Both the position numbers and the translations under genes were made by a program. 64,000 nt of DNA from Allium sativum (lineage: Eukaryota; Streptophyta; Magnoliopsida; Asparagales; Amaryllidaceae), in the NCBI GenBank assembly GCA_030737875.1, contig CM060918.1:881248403-881312402 (forward strand), given 5' to 3'. Of the stretch, positions 48,248 through 58,639 are shown piece after piece; the stretch's first letter is position 1, and every line of letters begins with the position of its first letter. The notes beneath the pieces were generated by a model. That model was not told where the DNA came from and did no database searches. It saw nothing but the letters and a program-made list of their open reading frames with translations.

Positions 48248-49342
48248 TTATGATGTAGAGATAAACGAATGCGATGCGCCCGAATCGAATAAGGTACGGA
48301 CAGGATGATCAAACAGAAAAACTAAGCTTTCAACAGAAATGGTTCTACCTCGTTCTTGCAACGGTGGGACCGCGAGAGCCTGAACTTGTCCCCTTCCCTG
48401 CCCTGGTGCCATAAGAGCCTGTACCTGTCCTCCCGAGGTAGACCCTGCCCTCTGCCCCTTATTTGGGCAGTCCTTCACTAGATGTCCCGCTTCACCACAG
48501 TGAAAACAGCCAGTCTTCTTTTTCTTTCTGCAATCCTTGCTGAGATGGCCTGGTGTCCCACAGTTAAAGCATCTTTTCTTTCCTTTGCCATTATTGTCTT
48601 TACCACCCTTCTTGTTTTGCTGTTGTGGTTTCTTCTGATCCCCTTTCTTCGAGGGTGCCTTATTAGCATTAGCGGCTTTCTCCTCGTGCATGAGTGCCAT
48701 GTCTACTAGCTTCTCAAAGGTGGCCCCCATAGGGATGTAGGTCATAGCCAACCCCTGCAATGGCTCATTCAAGCCATTAACGAACCTCAGAGCCTTCTTC
48801 TCCTGCGTGTTCACCAAATCTAAGCCAAACCTTGCCAATTGGTTAAATTTGTTGACGTACTCTTTCACTGGTAGATTTCCCTGCTTCAATGTCAAGAACC
48901 TTTCCATGTATAGATTCTCTTCTGCCCTTGAGAGAAACTTTACCTCAAACCTACGTCTGAAATCCGCCCAAGAATCAACAGGACGCTCCCCATTAGTGAC
49001 CTCCCACCAAAACGAGGCCTCTCCCATCATTAACCAAGCTGCTAATTTGACTTTCCTCCCTTCTTCTACTTCAAAGATTTCTAGCAATTCTTCCACCTCC
49101 TTAAGCCAATCTCTAGCTTCCACAAACGTTTCTGACCCTTGAAAAGGTTTTCCACCCATAGCCTTAAATTCCTTGCATGTCTTTGCAAAAGTATCAGCGC
49201 GAGGAGGGGGAGGAGGAGGAGGAGCGGGTGCAACTGGTGGTGGAGGAACATTGGCTGGACCTGCAGCGACCCTAGCCTCTAATAACCTCCTATACCATCC
49301 TGGTATCGTTACACCCTCCGGAAGGTTAAAATTTTCAGCCAT
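48248..49342 (-). CDS. gypsy-2 Gag with protease active site
   Basis: A 364-codon frame starts at the first ATG about 195 bases after the PBS. It has a proline-rich stretch (residues 33-48), a capsid-like region with WLKEVEELL and FRRRFEVKFL (about 78-150), a lysine-rich linker (230-260), two CCHC zinc knuckles (CFNCGTPGHLSKDC and CFHCGEAGHLVKDC) and the aspartic protease motif LFDSGASHSF near the end. The stop at 48250-48248 is followed in the same frame by protease and RT sequence. Gag and Pol were therefore one polyprotein, now interrupted by a single stop. Gag would form the particle and bind RNA. Confidence 0.94.
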   Translation of the reverse strand: MAENFNLPEGVTIPGWYRRLLEARVAAGPANVPPPPVAPAPPPPPPPRADTFAKTCKEFKAMGGKPFQGSETFVEARDWLKEVEELLEIFEVEEGRKVKLAAWLMMGEASFWWEVTNGERPVDSWADFRRRFEVKFLSRAEENLYMERFLTLKQGNLPVKEYVNKFNQLARFGLDLVNTQEKKALRFVNGLNEPLQGLAMTYIPMGATFEKLVDMALMHEEKAANANKAPSKKGDQKKPQQQNKKGGKDNNGKGKKRCFNCGTPGHLSKDCRKKKKTGCFHCGEAGHLVKDCPNKGQRAGSTSGGQVQALMAPGQGRGQVQALAVPPLQERGRTISVESLVFLFDHPVRTLFDSGASHSFISTS

Positions 49343-49535
49343 GCTGAAACGAAAAAGGAAAGATTCAAAATGGAGAATTCGAAAGATAAAGATATATGGT
49401 TATTGGGGATTATGTTTTTCATAAAAAATTTCCTCTTTAAATTACTCATCAAGACATGTTTTTGAAAACATTTCTTCCAAAAATACTTTAGAAAAATAGT
49501 TTTTCTAAAAATTTTATCTGTTCTAGTAACCTTAA

Positions 49536-49547
49536 GCTCTGATACCA
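49536..49547 (-). other. Primer binding site of gypsy-2
   Basis: TGGTATCAGAGC on the minus strand is an exact match to the initiator tRNA-Met type PBS, two bases inside the 5' LTR. Confidence 0.9.
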
Positions 49548-49549
49548 CG

Positions 49550-52534
49550 TGTAACACCCCACGTCCATTAATGTCACTCACAAAGGGAATGCATTAACTT
49601 CCATGGAGGTTTTAAGTGAATATAAAACAGAAAAATTACAACAAGACATATAATAAGTAGTACTTGGAAATCTAAAACTTTATTTCATTGCAGTGGAAAT
49701 TAAACATGTTTGTTACATCATAAAACCATAAATCAGAGTCAAGTACAATATCCATCTTGATAAAACAAAATACATAATCCCAATACATAAATAGCCATTA
49801 AAGAAGATAACAAGCTGGACTTTACTTCAGCGGTCCAAGCTTTCCAAAAGAGAGAATAAGCAATTCAATCAGACTCCACTAGAGCTGGGTCCACCCTGAG
49901 GACCTGGAGGGGGAAAAAAGATAGAAATAGAGGGGGTCAGACATAAAGTCTGGCGAGTATGATAATTCTAACAATACTATTATCAAAATAACTAAACTAA
50001 GGCATATGCTGGAAAACAAGGAAATGTCTATGAATATTGGGTATGGAAGAGCAGATAAAGATAACGTTAAAGGCACACCTAATACTAACAAATAATTACT
50101 ACACTGCACCACACCAGTCACCCTAAAGGTTGATCCCACTTGCTTCACTTAGAAATTTTATAAATAACTTCGTGTACCCCTAGCTGACTACATAGGTGCC
50201 GCCTGCCCCTATCTCCGCTAGGTGTACCCCACTACCCACTTTCGATCGACTCCCTACACATATATACCCGTGCTGGTCCCATAGTGGGGTGTATCACTCC
50301 CCTAAAGTGGCAACCCGATACAGCCTAAGGATGCATGGCTTATACCGACACGATGCAACAACGTCTTACCTACCAGCCCGGGTCCACACACGCATATGAA
50401 ACCCGTTGGACTTGCGTTGCCACCGCTAACCCGTTTGGCCTCTTATAGCTAAGCCCAGTATGCGTGTCCCGTCCTCGACTTGGGTCGAGCCCACAAAGAT
50501 ACGTTTGGGTTACTGGTTGAAATGGGCCCCCAATTACTTACCACAAGCTATCCACCTAACTTGTGCCCACTAGTATATCCCACTTAACCCTCTTCTTAGT
50601 CATGTTCATTTACATGTGTGTTTGGTTAAGTCTTACTAATCGTATTTCAAATGCCACTAAAGGCACCCACTAGATTCCTCATGCCACCCAAGGCACCTAC
50701 TTAACCCCCATGTCCCACTTCACATGTTTATCTGGTTAAGTATTTCTTAATTCATTCAGGCCATAACCTCATTAAGACCTCTCATATTAGACTGACATTT
50801 ATGGCAGCTGGATTCGCCGGGCGGGTCCAGGCAGTCTTACACCATAAAAGAGTCTAACCTCGTGTCTTTACAACTGTTATGCTTTAATTTGGGCCTAGGA
50901 CCTCTCACATTGGGCTGACATTTGTGACTACCGGATTCGTCAGGCGGGTCCGAGCAGTTTTACGTCACAAACGAGTCCAACCTCGTGTCCTAAGCATTGA
51001 TTAACACTTATAATCTTTTACCCCAGTTTTAAATATATCCCTATTCAAATCATTAATTAATTCCAATTTTAATGATGTCCATAATTGACTCAATTATGGC
51101 CATCCACTTACGGTATGCAAAATCATATCAATTGCACCCCAATTTCTTAATATTAAATCCTTAATATTACCCCTACCCTACGTTATACGTTCGCTTATTC
51201 AACGCAAAATATACGTTAGACTCGAATAGTCTAACTCATGGCACAAAGACAAATTATCACAACATATAGACAAATAAAATAGATCTAATCATAATAGGGG
51301 TGAAACTTGCATAAAACTATACATATCATGGATCTAAAGGTGTCAACTTGTTTGGTTAAATGTCACAACTTACATAATATGATCATAACCCAAGTTCATG
51401 TATAAACTTGCATATGTGGTTTATGCAACATAATGATGGTGTGAACTAGCATCTAACACATAGAACTCACACATGTCATAATTCTAGATCTAAATAGATG
51501 TCATACAATATGTGAGATTATACATACTAATAAATCTAAACTTGCATAGGTATATGTGATTTATCATGTGAATCATCATAGCCCAAATATATATAATCAA
51601 CATCATGATTCATAAGCTAACTACAACATAATAACATCATGGCTTTGTAACATTGCAACTTAGCATAGAAACTTGCAACATATATAATATCATCATAGCA
51701 TGATTTACAACATATAGGATATCATCATCACATAACATAGGATTTACAACATACATGATAGCATAAGGTTTACAACAACATATATGACAATTCACATCAT
51801 TTTCTTATGATCCATATCACATCTTAATCTAATTAGTTTGGTAATAATCTTATTAAGATCATCATACTCACAATTAGAAAAGAAAGAGAGTCTCGATTTG
51901 CTTTAGAGTTGAGTAGAATTAGAGTTTTGATTAGCTTTCTTCCTTCTTAGTTGGCGGCAGCTACACTGAGTTCCATGGCGACGGCATGACGGCGGCTATT
52001 CTATTTTTTATGTGATTTTAGAATGAGAGACTACCCATGTATATATAGAATTTAGGATTAGTTTAGGCCGTCCGATCAACTCAGAATGAACCTTAACCGT
52101 TAAATTAGCCAACTCAGCCCTAAAGACACATCAGCAGCTCAAGATTGGGCTCGGCCCAAACCTGGCCGACTTGACCAGGTCGACACCCAGGTCGACACTA
52201 CAGTCGACCTGGGGGAGGGGGGGGGGGGGGGAGGTCGACTCTAGTGTCGACTCCCCAGTCGACCTGCCTGGGAGGGAATTTTCCCGCCCAGCCCGCTTCT
52301 ACACTTCCAGTTTGAATTTTTAAATTATCCTGCGAGCTGTTTTGAATTTTCTGAAACTTCCGATGGCCATATCTCCTTCATACGAAGTCCAAATTACGCA
52401 AACTCGGACTCTATTTCAACCATAATTCTGAGACGAACACAATGGCGCAACCCGTTTCCCACAATTCTCCCGTCTGGGATTAGTTATTCTTTAATTTGTG
52501 AATATTTATATTAACAGAATTACGAGGTGTTATA
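49550..52534 (-). repeat. 5' LTR of gypsy-2
   Basis: It matches the 3' LTR with scattered substitutions, a short GACGGCATG-type expansion near 51976 and an expanded G run (15 Gs at 52217-52231) where the other LTR has GGGGGGTGGGAGG. Its outer end reads GGTGTTATA in place of GGTGTTACA. Confidence 0.92.
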
Positions 52535-52870
52535 AATAGGCTCTCACCTAAATTACGGACAATATGGAGTACTCAAATGTTTCATCCTATGAACGAACAC
52601 TATAGGTCTCCAAAGTGACTAACTGTTGTACTTAGAAAATAATAGGCTATATTCTTATATTTGAACTTTGCCTACTATAAAGTCGTTGTCTTATTGTAAA
52701 AACTGCAGTAATTTCTTCATATTACCTTGGAACAGGACGAGATTTCGACCGATAGGCTCTCACCTGAATTACGGATAGTATGGAACACTTGGATATTTCG
52801 TTCTATGAATGAACACGATAAATCTCGAAGGTGATTAATGTTTATACTAAGAAAATATCAAATTAATTCT
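52535..52870. repeat. Tandem repeat array inside the hAT element, right part
   Basis: This continues the fourth unit and holds the fifth (phrase GTAATTTCTTC at 52706). After subtracting gypsy-2, the spacing from the previous unit is about 215 bp, matching the left part. Confidence 0.82.
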
Positions 52871-53062
52871 CACAATTGTATATAAAAAATATCAGACTAC
52901 ATTTAGATGGGTCAGACGGGTAACCCACTTAGTACGTGAGTCGGGTTAGATAAATCTTTGCGTTAAATCAGTCAAAATAAATGGGTGGTAATTGGATTGT
53001 GTCAAATTTTGGTTGAACCTTATACGACTAAAAATGACTCATTTGACACCTCTACTTTTAGG

Positions 53063-53925
53063 TAGTAATTTCATTTTTCTTGCTTAAACTTAAATTATAT
53101 TTATAACTATATCAATTTCGATCAAAATTTATTTATAGAGCAAAAAATGTGTACAATAAGCTTAAACATTCATGAGAAAACAATCTTAATGTAGTTTCTC
53201 TAGGTAGTAATATGAAGGCACCCTGGTTTGTACATATACCAAAGATAAGGTGGCAAGTTAATTCCATTTTCTATATATACCAAGCACGGGTGCAAGATGG
53301 CTGTAACAACTGGCTTCTTGCTTTTATCTCCTAAAGTCGCAACAACTAACATTTAACCAACATCAATTTATTCATCAATTACAAATATGACAGTAATAAT
53401 AAATTTATCTGAAAAATAACTATTGCATGTAGGTCTCAAAATCATGCCTATAAGAAAATGGGTTTTTAGAACCAAATGCGTGACATTAGAATTTATGCTT
53501 CGGTCCAAGTAAAAGTAATAAACAGCTGAAAGTTATATTTAGATATATAAGCAATTTAAGGATTATGAACCATAATTTATTCACATGATAATATTATCCA
53601 TATGTCAATGATGATGATAATATCCATTGTGTTTCCCTATAAAAAAATGAAGTAGTAGCAAATATAATCATGTCAAATAGTATCACATAGGAAGTCATAA
53701 AATTGTTATAGCTGAATCTGATAGTATCCTACCTCTACCCATTTTATTTACCAAGATGTGAATGGATTGCTCTTATTTAAACTTATACAAAAAATTAAGT
53801 CAAACATAAATGGATATGGTGAATCTACAAACAACCAATAATAAAAGAATAAACAACCTAAACAATATCTTTTAACATCACCAAGCTAAAAAGCCTAAGT
53901 CCCCAATAAATTAAAAAAAAAAGTT
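53063..53925. other. AT-rich stretch with no gene
   Basis: I see no open frame, repeat end or RNA motif of substance here. The only hint is a 33-base copia RT-like relic at 53444-53476. Confidence 0.5.
53444..53476 (+). pseudogene. Possible copia reverse transcriptase relic
   Basis: The frame reads MPIRKWVFRTK. Ty1/copia RTs carry K-P-I-G/R-(x)-KWVF/Y-K/R-x-K at the start of the RT domain. Only eleven codons are visible, so chance cannot be excluded. Confidence 0.28.
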
Positions 53926-55396
53926 TGTTGTTAACCGGCTTATTGGCTCGGTTACCAGAAACTGTCCAAGCCCACATGACTCAGCCCATCGCGTGGAACA
54001 TCCTTAGGAATCAAGGCTAGGCGTAGTCGTGCAAGAACGATCGTCACGGCTCATCGAAACCGCTCTCACACCAACAGGTCCCGGATCAAATTCACACACT
54101 TAGAATTGCGCAATCGGATCAAAAAACCATGGTTTTGGCATTATCAGGCTCGGATTGGATCATTAGTCAAATATCATATCCCCTGGATATGAAATGCACC
54201 CACGCCAAAAATCACCTTAGCGACACGACCGAATCACCTCAAAACAGCTGAGCACATCGGGGGATAGCTTAGGAAAACAGCCTTCGGATCCACCAAGCTT
54301 CATATCCCAACTATAGGATCGACCTTTCCAAAACTCATGCATGCCCCAGTCTGATCACACAAGAAAGCATGTGGGACTCGAGATGATCATCTCCCAAAAC
54401 TCGTGCCTAGCCACTTGAATTTTCATATCCCAAGTTTTGATCGGGTCAGCACCTCCCATAGAAATATGTGATCGGCTCGAGTTGATCATTCCAAAACTTG
54501 AGACCGAACTAAGTTGATCACCCGTAAAATTTTGGCTCTACCCACTTTGGTATTCCCACCAAAATAGTTGAGCGAAGCGCGTTGATCACTAGAAAATGCC
54601 TGAGCAACACGGGCCGATCAACAAAAAACCTAAGGCAAGAACTTGGGTCTGGATTTCATATCCCTCCCCAGGATACAAAAATTTCGTATCCCTTCTCGAG
54701 ATATGAAAACTACTCCTTGACCAAATGCTTTCCATGGCAAGCTCCTCCCCGTGTTGATAACTCAATAAAGCTTGCGCGCACAAGCACTGATCTTAGGATC
54801 AGTCAAACCCAGGATGCAAGTCTTCCAAGTGATCTGGCACGTGCGGATCACACAAAAAAGATGATCAACACGTGTTGAGACTCTATTTTTGGGCGATTTG
54901 CAAGGATACAAAATTTGGCCTTTTGGGATATGCAATTTGATCAGTAGGCCCCAATTCTCACCTATCCCATCACTCAACTACCAATAAATTCCCCTGACCT
55001 CCAACATGAAAGGGGTTGGTATTTCGTTGATTTGACATCTTGAGAAGGAAACTCTTGACCCTGGACACCATTAAAGCACCTTGAAGCCTTGGAAAGAAGA
55101 AACTCCCTACCTCTCAAAACTTTGAACTTCCAGACAGCGAAAAATCCCGAGAACAAGAATTAATGGAACTTAATTAATCATTGTAATCACTTGTAATGAT
55201 GATGTCCATTGTTGTACTTCTTCGACAGTGAATAAAATCAGCAAAACCTTCAAAATGGATGAAGTAGGTTCAGTCCGAACAGAACCACTATAAATATTGT
55301 GCTCCTTACTTCCCATACATTACCTTTCCATATGGTAACTTTATTTTTGAAAACTCGGAATTCTCGAGTGCTGACGCCAACTTTTAGGCATCAACA
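53926..55396 (+). repeat. LTR of a Tat/Athila-type gypsy element
   Basis: The stretch runs from TGTTG (53926) to CAACA (55392-55396), a 5-bp inverted end pair, and is directly followed by ATTTGGCGC. The 3' part has the layout usual for Tat-lineage LTRs: AATAAA at 55232, GATGAAGTAGGTTCAGTCCG, an ACCACTATAAATATTGTG phrase, then CTCGAGTGCTGACGCC before the end. It is more GC-rich than its surroundings. No second LTR or coding region was found, so this is a truncated element or the left end of one. Confidence 0.6.
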
Positions 55397-55397
55397 A

Positions 55398-55415
55398 TTT
55401 GGCGCACCAAGAAGT
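55398..55415 (+). other. TGGCGC-type primer binding site
   Basis: TTTGGCGCACCAAGAAGTGG follows the LTR end. TTTGGCGCC-type primer sites are characteristic of Tat/Athila gypsy elements, in contrast to the tRNA-Met sites of the other elements here. The match after TGGCGC is imperfect. Confidence 0.5.
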
Positions 55416-55552
55416 GGCGTAAAGCGCACCTAGGATCGATATCTTTGCCCTAACTCGAGAAAGTTATCACTTATGTAAAGGCCAGCAAATCCGTACTATC
55501 TAAGTTGACTAATATAACACAAGTCCAACCCAAATTGCACAAAAATACGAGT

Positions 55553-56132
55553 CATTAGGGTTAAAGTAATATAAATAGACAGAAGATGGAATGTAAGAAA
55601 ACATTAGAATCTCACAACGGAACGAATAAAATATAATATCATATATCATAAATTTGAAATACAAATTTGAATTTGTATATACATATATACAAACCATATC
55701 AGAGTACAACACATATACATCATGGCGGAAATAATTCTAAATAACTAACGGTGAAGCCTCATGCTTCAAGCTCCTCCGAGTGTATCTGTAAAAGCCTGAA
55801 ACACTAGACTGCCCGTACAAATTTGGGCATGGTTTAGGTAAAGCAAACAAAATAAACTCTGGGGTGCCCAAATTTGTATAGGCAGTCAAGTGCTTCAGGC
55901 TTTTACAGATACACTTGGAGAAGCTTGAAGCAGGAGGCTTCACCTTTAGTTATTTTAGAATTATTTTCACTGTGATGTATATGTGTTGTACTCTGATATG
56001 GTATATATACAAATTCAGATTTGTATTTCAAAATTATGATATATGATATTATATTTTATTCGTTCCACTGCGAGATTCTAATGTTCTCTTATGTTCTATC
56101 TTCTGCCTGTTTCTATTTTTTTAACCCTAATG
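55553..56132. repeat. Large inverted repeat (hairpin), arms about 270 bp, loop 35 bp
   Basis: The left arm 55553-55829 and the right arm 55865-56132 are reverse complements with scattered mismatches and a small indel around the TATATAC run. The outer ends are CATTAGGGTTAA and TTAACCCTAATG, and the inner ends ATTTGGGCA and TGCCCAAAT. The inner part of each arm has a gene-like look: on the right arm plus strand an open frame passes through CFRLLQIHLEKLEAGGFTF, followed by an AT-rich, UTR-like part. A transcript would fold into a long hairpin. The origin and any small RNA output are unknown. Confidence 0.88.
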
Positions 56133-57062
56133 CACTACAAGAAAACGTTGATTTTGCATCAAAATTTAGAAGCGGGAATTTCCGTCGTTAATTTATGATG
56201 GATTTCCATAAGATCTACAAGGGATAGTTGTTTGTTTTTTTCATTTTTTCCCTTTTTATTTATCACCGTCACCTTGTGTTATCCCTCGCTAATCCGCTGC
56301 AAATTGCATCAGTTTACCAACAAAAATTTTCCGTGGCTATTTTCCACCGCAAATTGAGACAGAATACCGATAGATATGTTCCGAAGGTATTTTGCATCAG
56401 AATTCCAATGTATTTGCAAGAGATATTTATATTATTTTTATAAAAGATGCTTTAATGTGATTTTTTATAATTATTAACATGTTTAATAATTAATAATTAA
56501 TTACAAAAAATATTAAGAAGTAATCTTTAATGATATATGATTAATAAGTAATTTTTAATAATTAAAAAGTAAAATTTATTATCTAGTATCTAAAATTCAA
56601 TAATTATAATTGATAATTATGTTTAGTACGTATTAATTCAAAGAATTAAAACTTTCGTATTTTATAAAATAATATAAAATTGTAAAGTTTTCATAATTTT
56701 AAAATAAATATAAAATTTTGTAAAATGTTCAAAATTTTAAAATAAGAAATTTTATAAATATTAAAGAGTTCCGAAATTCAAAGAATGCAAACATTACCAT
56801 ACTAGTTATTATATCCATGCTCATTTATAGGCTTTCACATATAATTATCTTCTCGCACACATAGTAAGTATTGATTATGTTTTCAATTGTGATGAATAGT
56901 TTATAATTACACATTGAATGTTATTTATTTTTTAGAGACTGATTTTTCTTGAATATATTTTTAATAATCGATGGTCATGAGTTGATTTAACCATATAATA
57001 ATTAAAGTTACTATTGTAATAAAGAATTAACAACTAATTGATGGTCATTAGTCGATCATATC
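56133..57062 (+). mobile_element. CACTA-type left terminus and subterminal region (CACTA-2)
   Basis: CACTACAAGAAAACG at 56133 is the standard CACTA end, abutting the inverted repeat, with ATG as the preceding three bases. Subterminal words such as TTTGCATCA, CCGTGGCTATTTTCC and CCGAAGGTATTTTGC follow. No CTTGTAGTG right end was found in the window, so the element extends beyond it or is truncated. From about 56450 to 57060 the sequence is extremely AT-rich without features. Confidence 0.6.
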
Positions 57063-57102
57063 TCAAATCTCTTCTAGTTCGCCTGTCTCTATCTCCGTAC
57101 AC

Positions 57103-57195
57103 TATAAAACCACTGTTTCTCTTCGACTTCACCAACTCCTCTCTCAACAGCATCGCTTGCTAACCCAAATACATCTACTTCTTCCAAAAGTCATG
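57103..57195 (+). promoter_or_regulatory. Promoter-like block: TATAAA, leader and ATG
   Basis: TATAAA (57103-57108) is followed by a CT-rich leader typical of plant 5' UTRs, then an ATG at 57193 (MEQPMQ) that soon runs into stops. It resembles a captured gene start inside CACTA-2, or the leader of its own transposase gene. No family is identified. Confidence 0.3.
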
Positions 57196-57399
57196 GAACA
57201 ACCAATGCAAACAATATTTAATAATTAATACTTAATATTTATTATCAATATTTTATAATTGTATTGTTATTCAATATGAAAAGTTTAATATTTCATAATT
57301 AAACTTGCAGTTTTTTAAATTGATTTTAAATACAAAATTTGAAATTTTCATCAGATACAAAAATAAAAAAACTAACTATTAAATTAAATTTTTTAAAAA

Positions 57400-57705
57400 T
57401 GATACCAATTTCCCATTTCCATGATACCGTTCCCAGCTACCCTCGATTGCACTTCTCCCCAGTTTCGTTTCAATCCCACTTCAGGTTTTTTTGCCCCTCT
57501 GCAAATACAGATCCTTTCTACTCCTCCCCCTACACGGCATAACCGTCGACAGGCTTTGCCACCGAGTATTACAACCGACAGTCCCTTCAACTCCGCCGCA
57601 GTGTTGTTCGCTCAGTCGAATTTGGGTATTTCAAGCCGGATCTTCAGACTCAATTTACCCATGGTGTGTTCATGGTATTATCCCTCCTCCCTGCATTCAA
57701 AATGA
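57400..57705 (+). pseudogene. GC-richer, coding-like patch, unidentified
   Basis: This patch stands out from the AT-rich surroundings and is open for 94 codons from 57421 (MIPFPATLDCTSPQF...), with overlapping open frames. The serine/proline-rich translation has no motif I know and may be a captured first exon or UTR. Confidence 0.22.
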
Positions 57706-58132
57706 AATTTTAATTCAACAAACTCACATTTTTCATCCTTCTAACTTAAGCATCTACAACCTGTGTTAGGGCCGTGTTACATAACAATAAAATTTTCTCC
57801 CAACATTCGCTTTGTCGATACTTCTTCCAACTGCACTGCTGTCCCTTTGACTTTGTAATTTCGATGCTGCGTCCTTTTTGACACACTGCTTTTCGGTCCT
57901 ACTTCTAATTTAACTATGCTCTGTCATAGTCTTCTGTTACTGGTGAAACAGATGAAAGTGGTCTGTACTATTACATAATCAGAAAGAAGGACAAGAATCA
58001 ATAAGTTGCTATCGTAGTATTTCTTATTTCCTCGGTCTTCCTTCTAGATGTGTTTACAAAAATTCAATATTCAGATAGATGCATGTTTTTGAGCACCTAT
58101 TTCTTCTCTCTCGATTGTAACATACCATAAAT

Positions 58133-58635
58133 ACCATGGGAAGTATTTTTGTTTGGATGATACAGGTGTAATCAATGTTCATTCAATTTTTTCACTACTG
58201 TCAAACCGTGAATTAAACTTTAACTTTGTTATTCGCTGTTGTTAAAATGTGATTCAGGTTTTCCGATTTTTCACCCACTATTTATCAGAAAAATATTGGA
58301 AAAAATAAAATAAAAATCTTTATGTATTCAAAAAATTAGGTGGTGGGAAGAAATAAAGCTTACTCTAACTCAAATAGCCTTAGCACGTACCATGGGAAGT
58401 ATTTTTGTCAGGATAATACAGGTGTTATCAAAGTTCATTCAATTTTTTCACTACTGTCAAACCGTGAATTAAACTTTAACTTTGTTATTCGCTGTTGTTA
58501 AAGTGTGATTCAGGTTTTTCGATTTTCCACCCTTTATTTATCAGAAAAATCTTGGAAAAAAATATCTTTATATATTCAAAAAATTAGAAGGTGGGAAGAA
58601 ATAAAGCTTACTCTAACTCAAATAACCTTAGCACA
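58133..58635. repeat. Tandem duplication, two units of about 256 bp
   Basis: ACCATGGGAAGTATTTTTGT starts both units (58133 and 58389), and both end with AACTCAAATA-CCTTAGCAC. They differ by a few substitutions and small indels. The content is non-coding. Confidence 0.92.
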
Positions 58636-58639
58636 GAGT

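Larger units (their letters stand above)
42105..52534 (-). mobile_element. Ty3/gypsy (Tekay/Del-like) retrotransposon, gypsy-2
   Basis: This is a complete minus-strand element of 10.4 kb with LTRs at 42105-45066 (3') and 49550-52534 (5') and target duplication AATAG (42100-42104 and 52535-52539). Both LTRs have TGTAACACC...GGTGTTACA-type ends, slightly decayed at 52534. Gag, protease, a truncated RT/RNase H, integrase and a chromodomain-type C-terminus are in one reading direction. The RT catalytic core is deleted and a few stops are present, so it is not autonomous, but it looks younger than gypsy-1. Confidence 0.94.
41206..53054. mobile_element. hAT-type non-autonomous transposon with internal tandem repeats, split by gypsy-2
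   Basis: The left end TAGACCTATCAAAACATG and the right end in reverse, TAGAGGTGTCAAATGAGTC, are imperfect inverted termini. The element is flanked by the 8-bp duplication CTTTTAGG (41198-41205 and 53055-53062), the size expected for hAT transposition. The ends are rich in GGGT/ACCC words (ACCCATTT, GGGTAACCCACTT), as in common plant hAT MITE families. Without the gypsy insertion and its duplicated 5 bp the element is about 1.41 kb. It has no transposase frame. Confidence 0.82.

Noticed and set aside
55795..55900. Inverted-repeat arm read as a known MIRNA (CTGAAG... similar to miR395)
   Set aside because: Only the first few bases match and the hairpin is far longer than that family's precursor.
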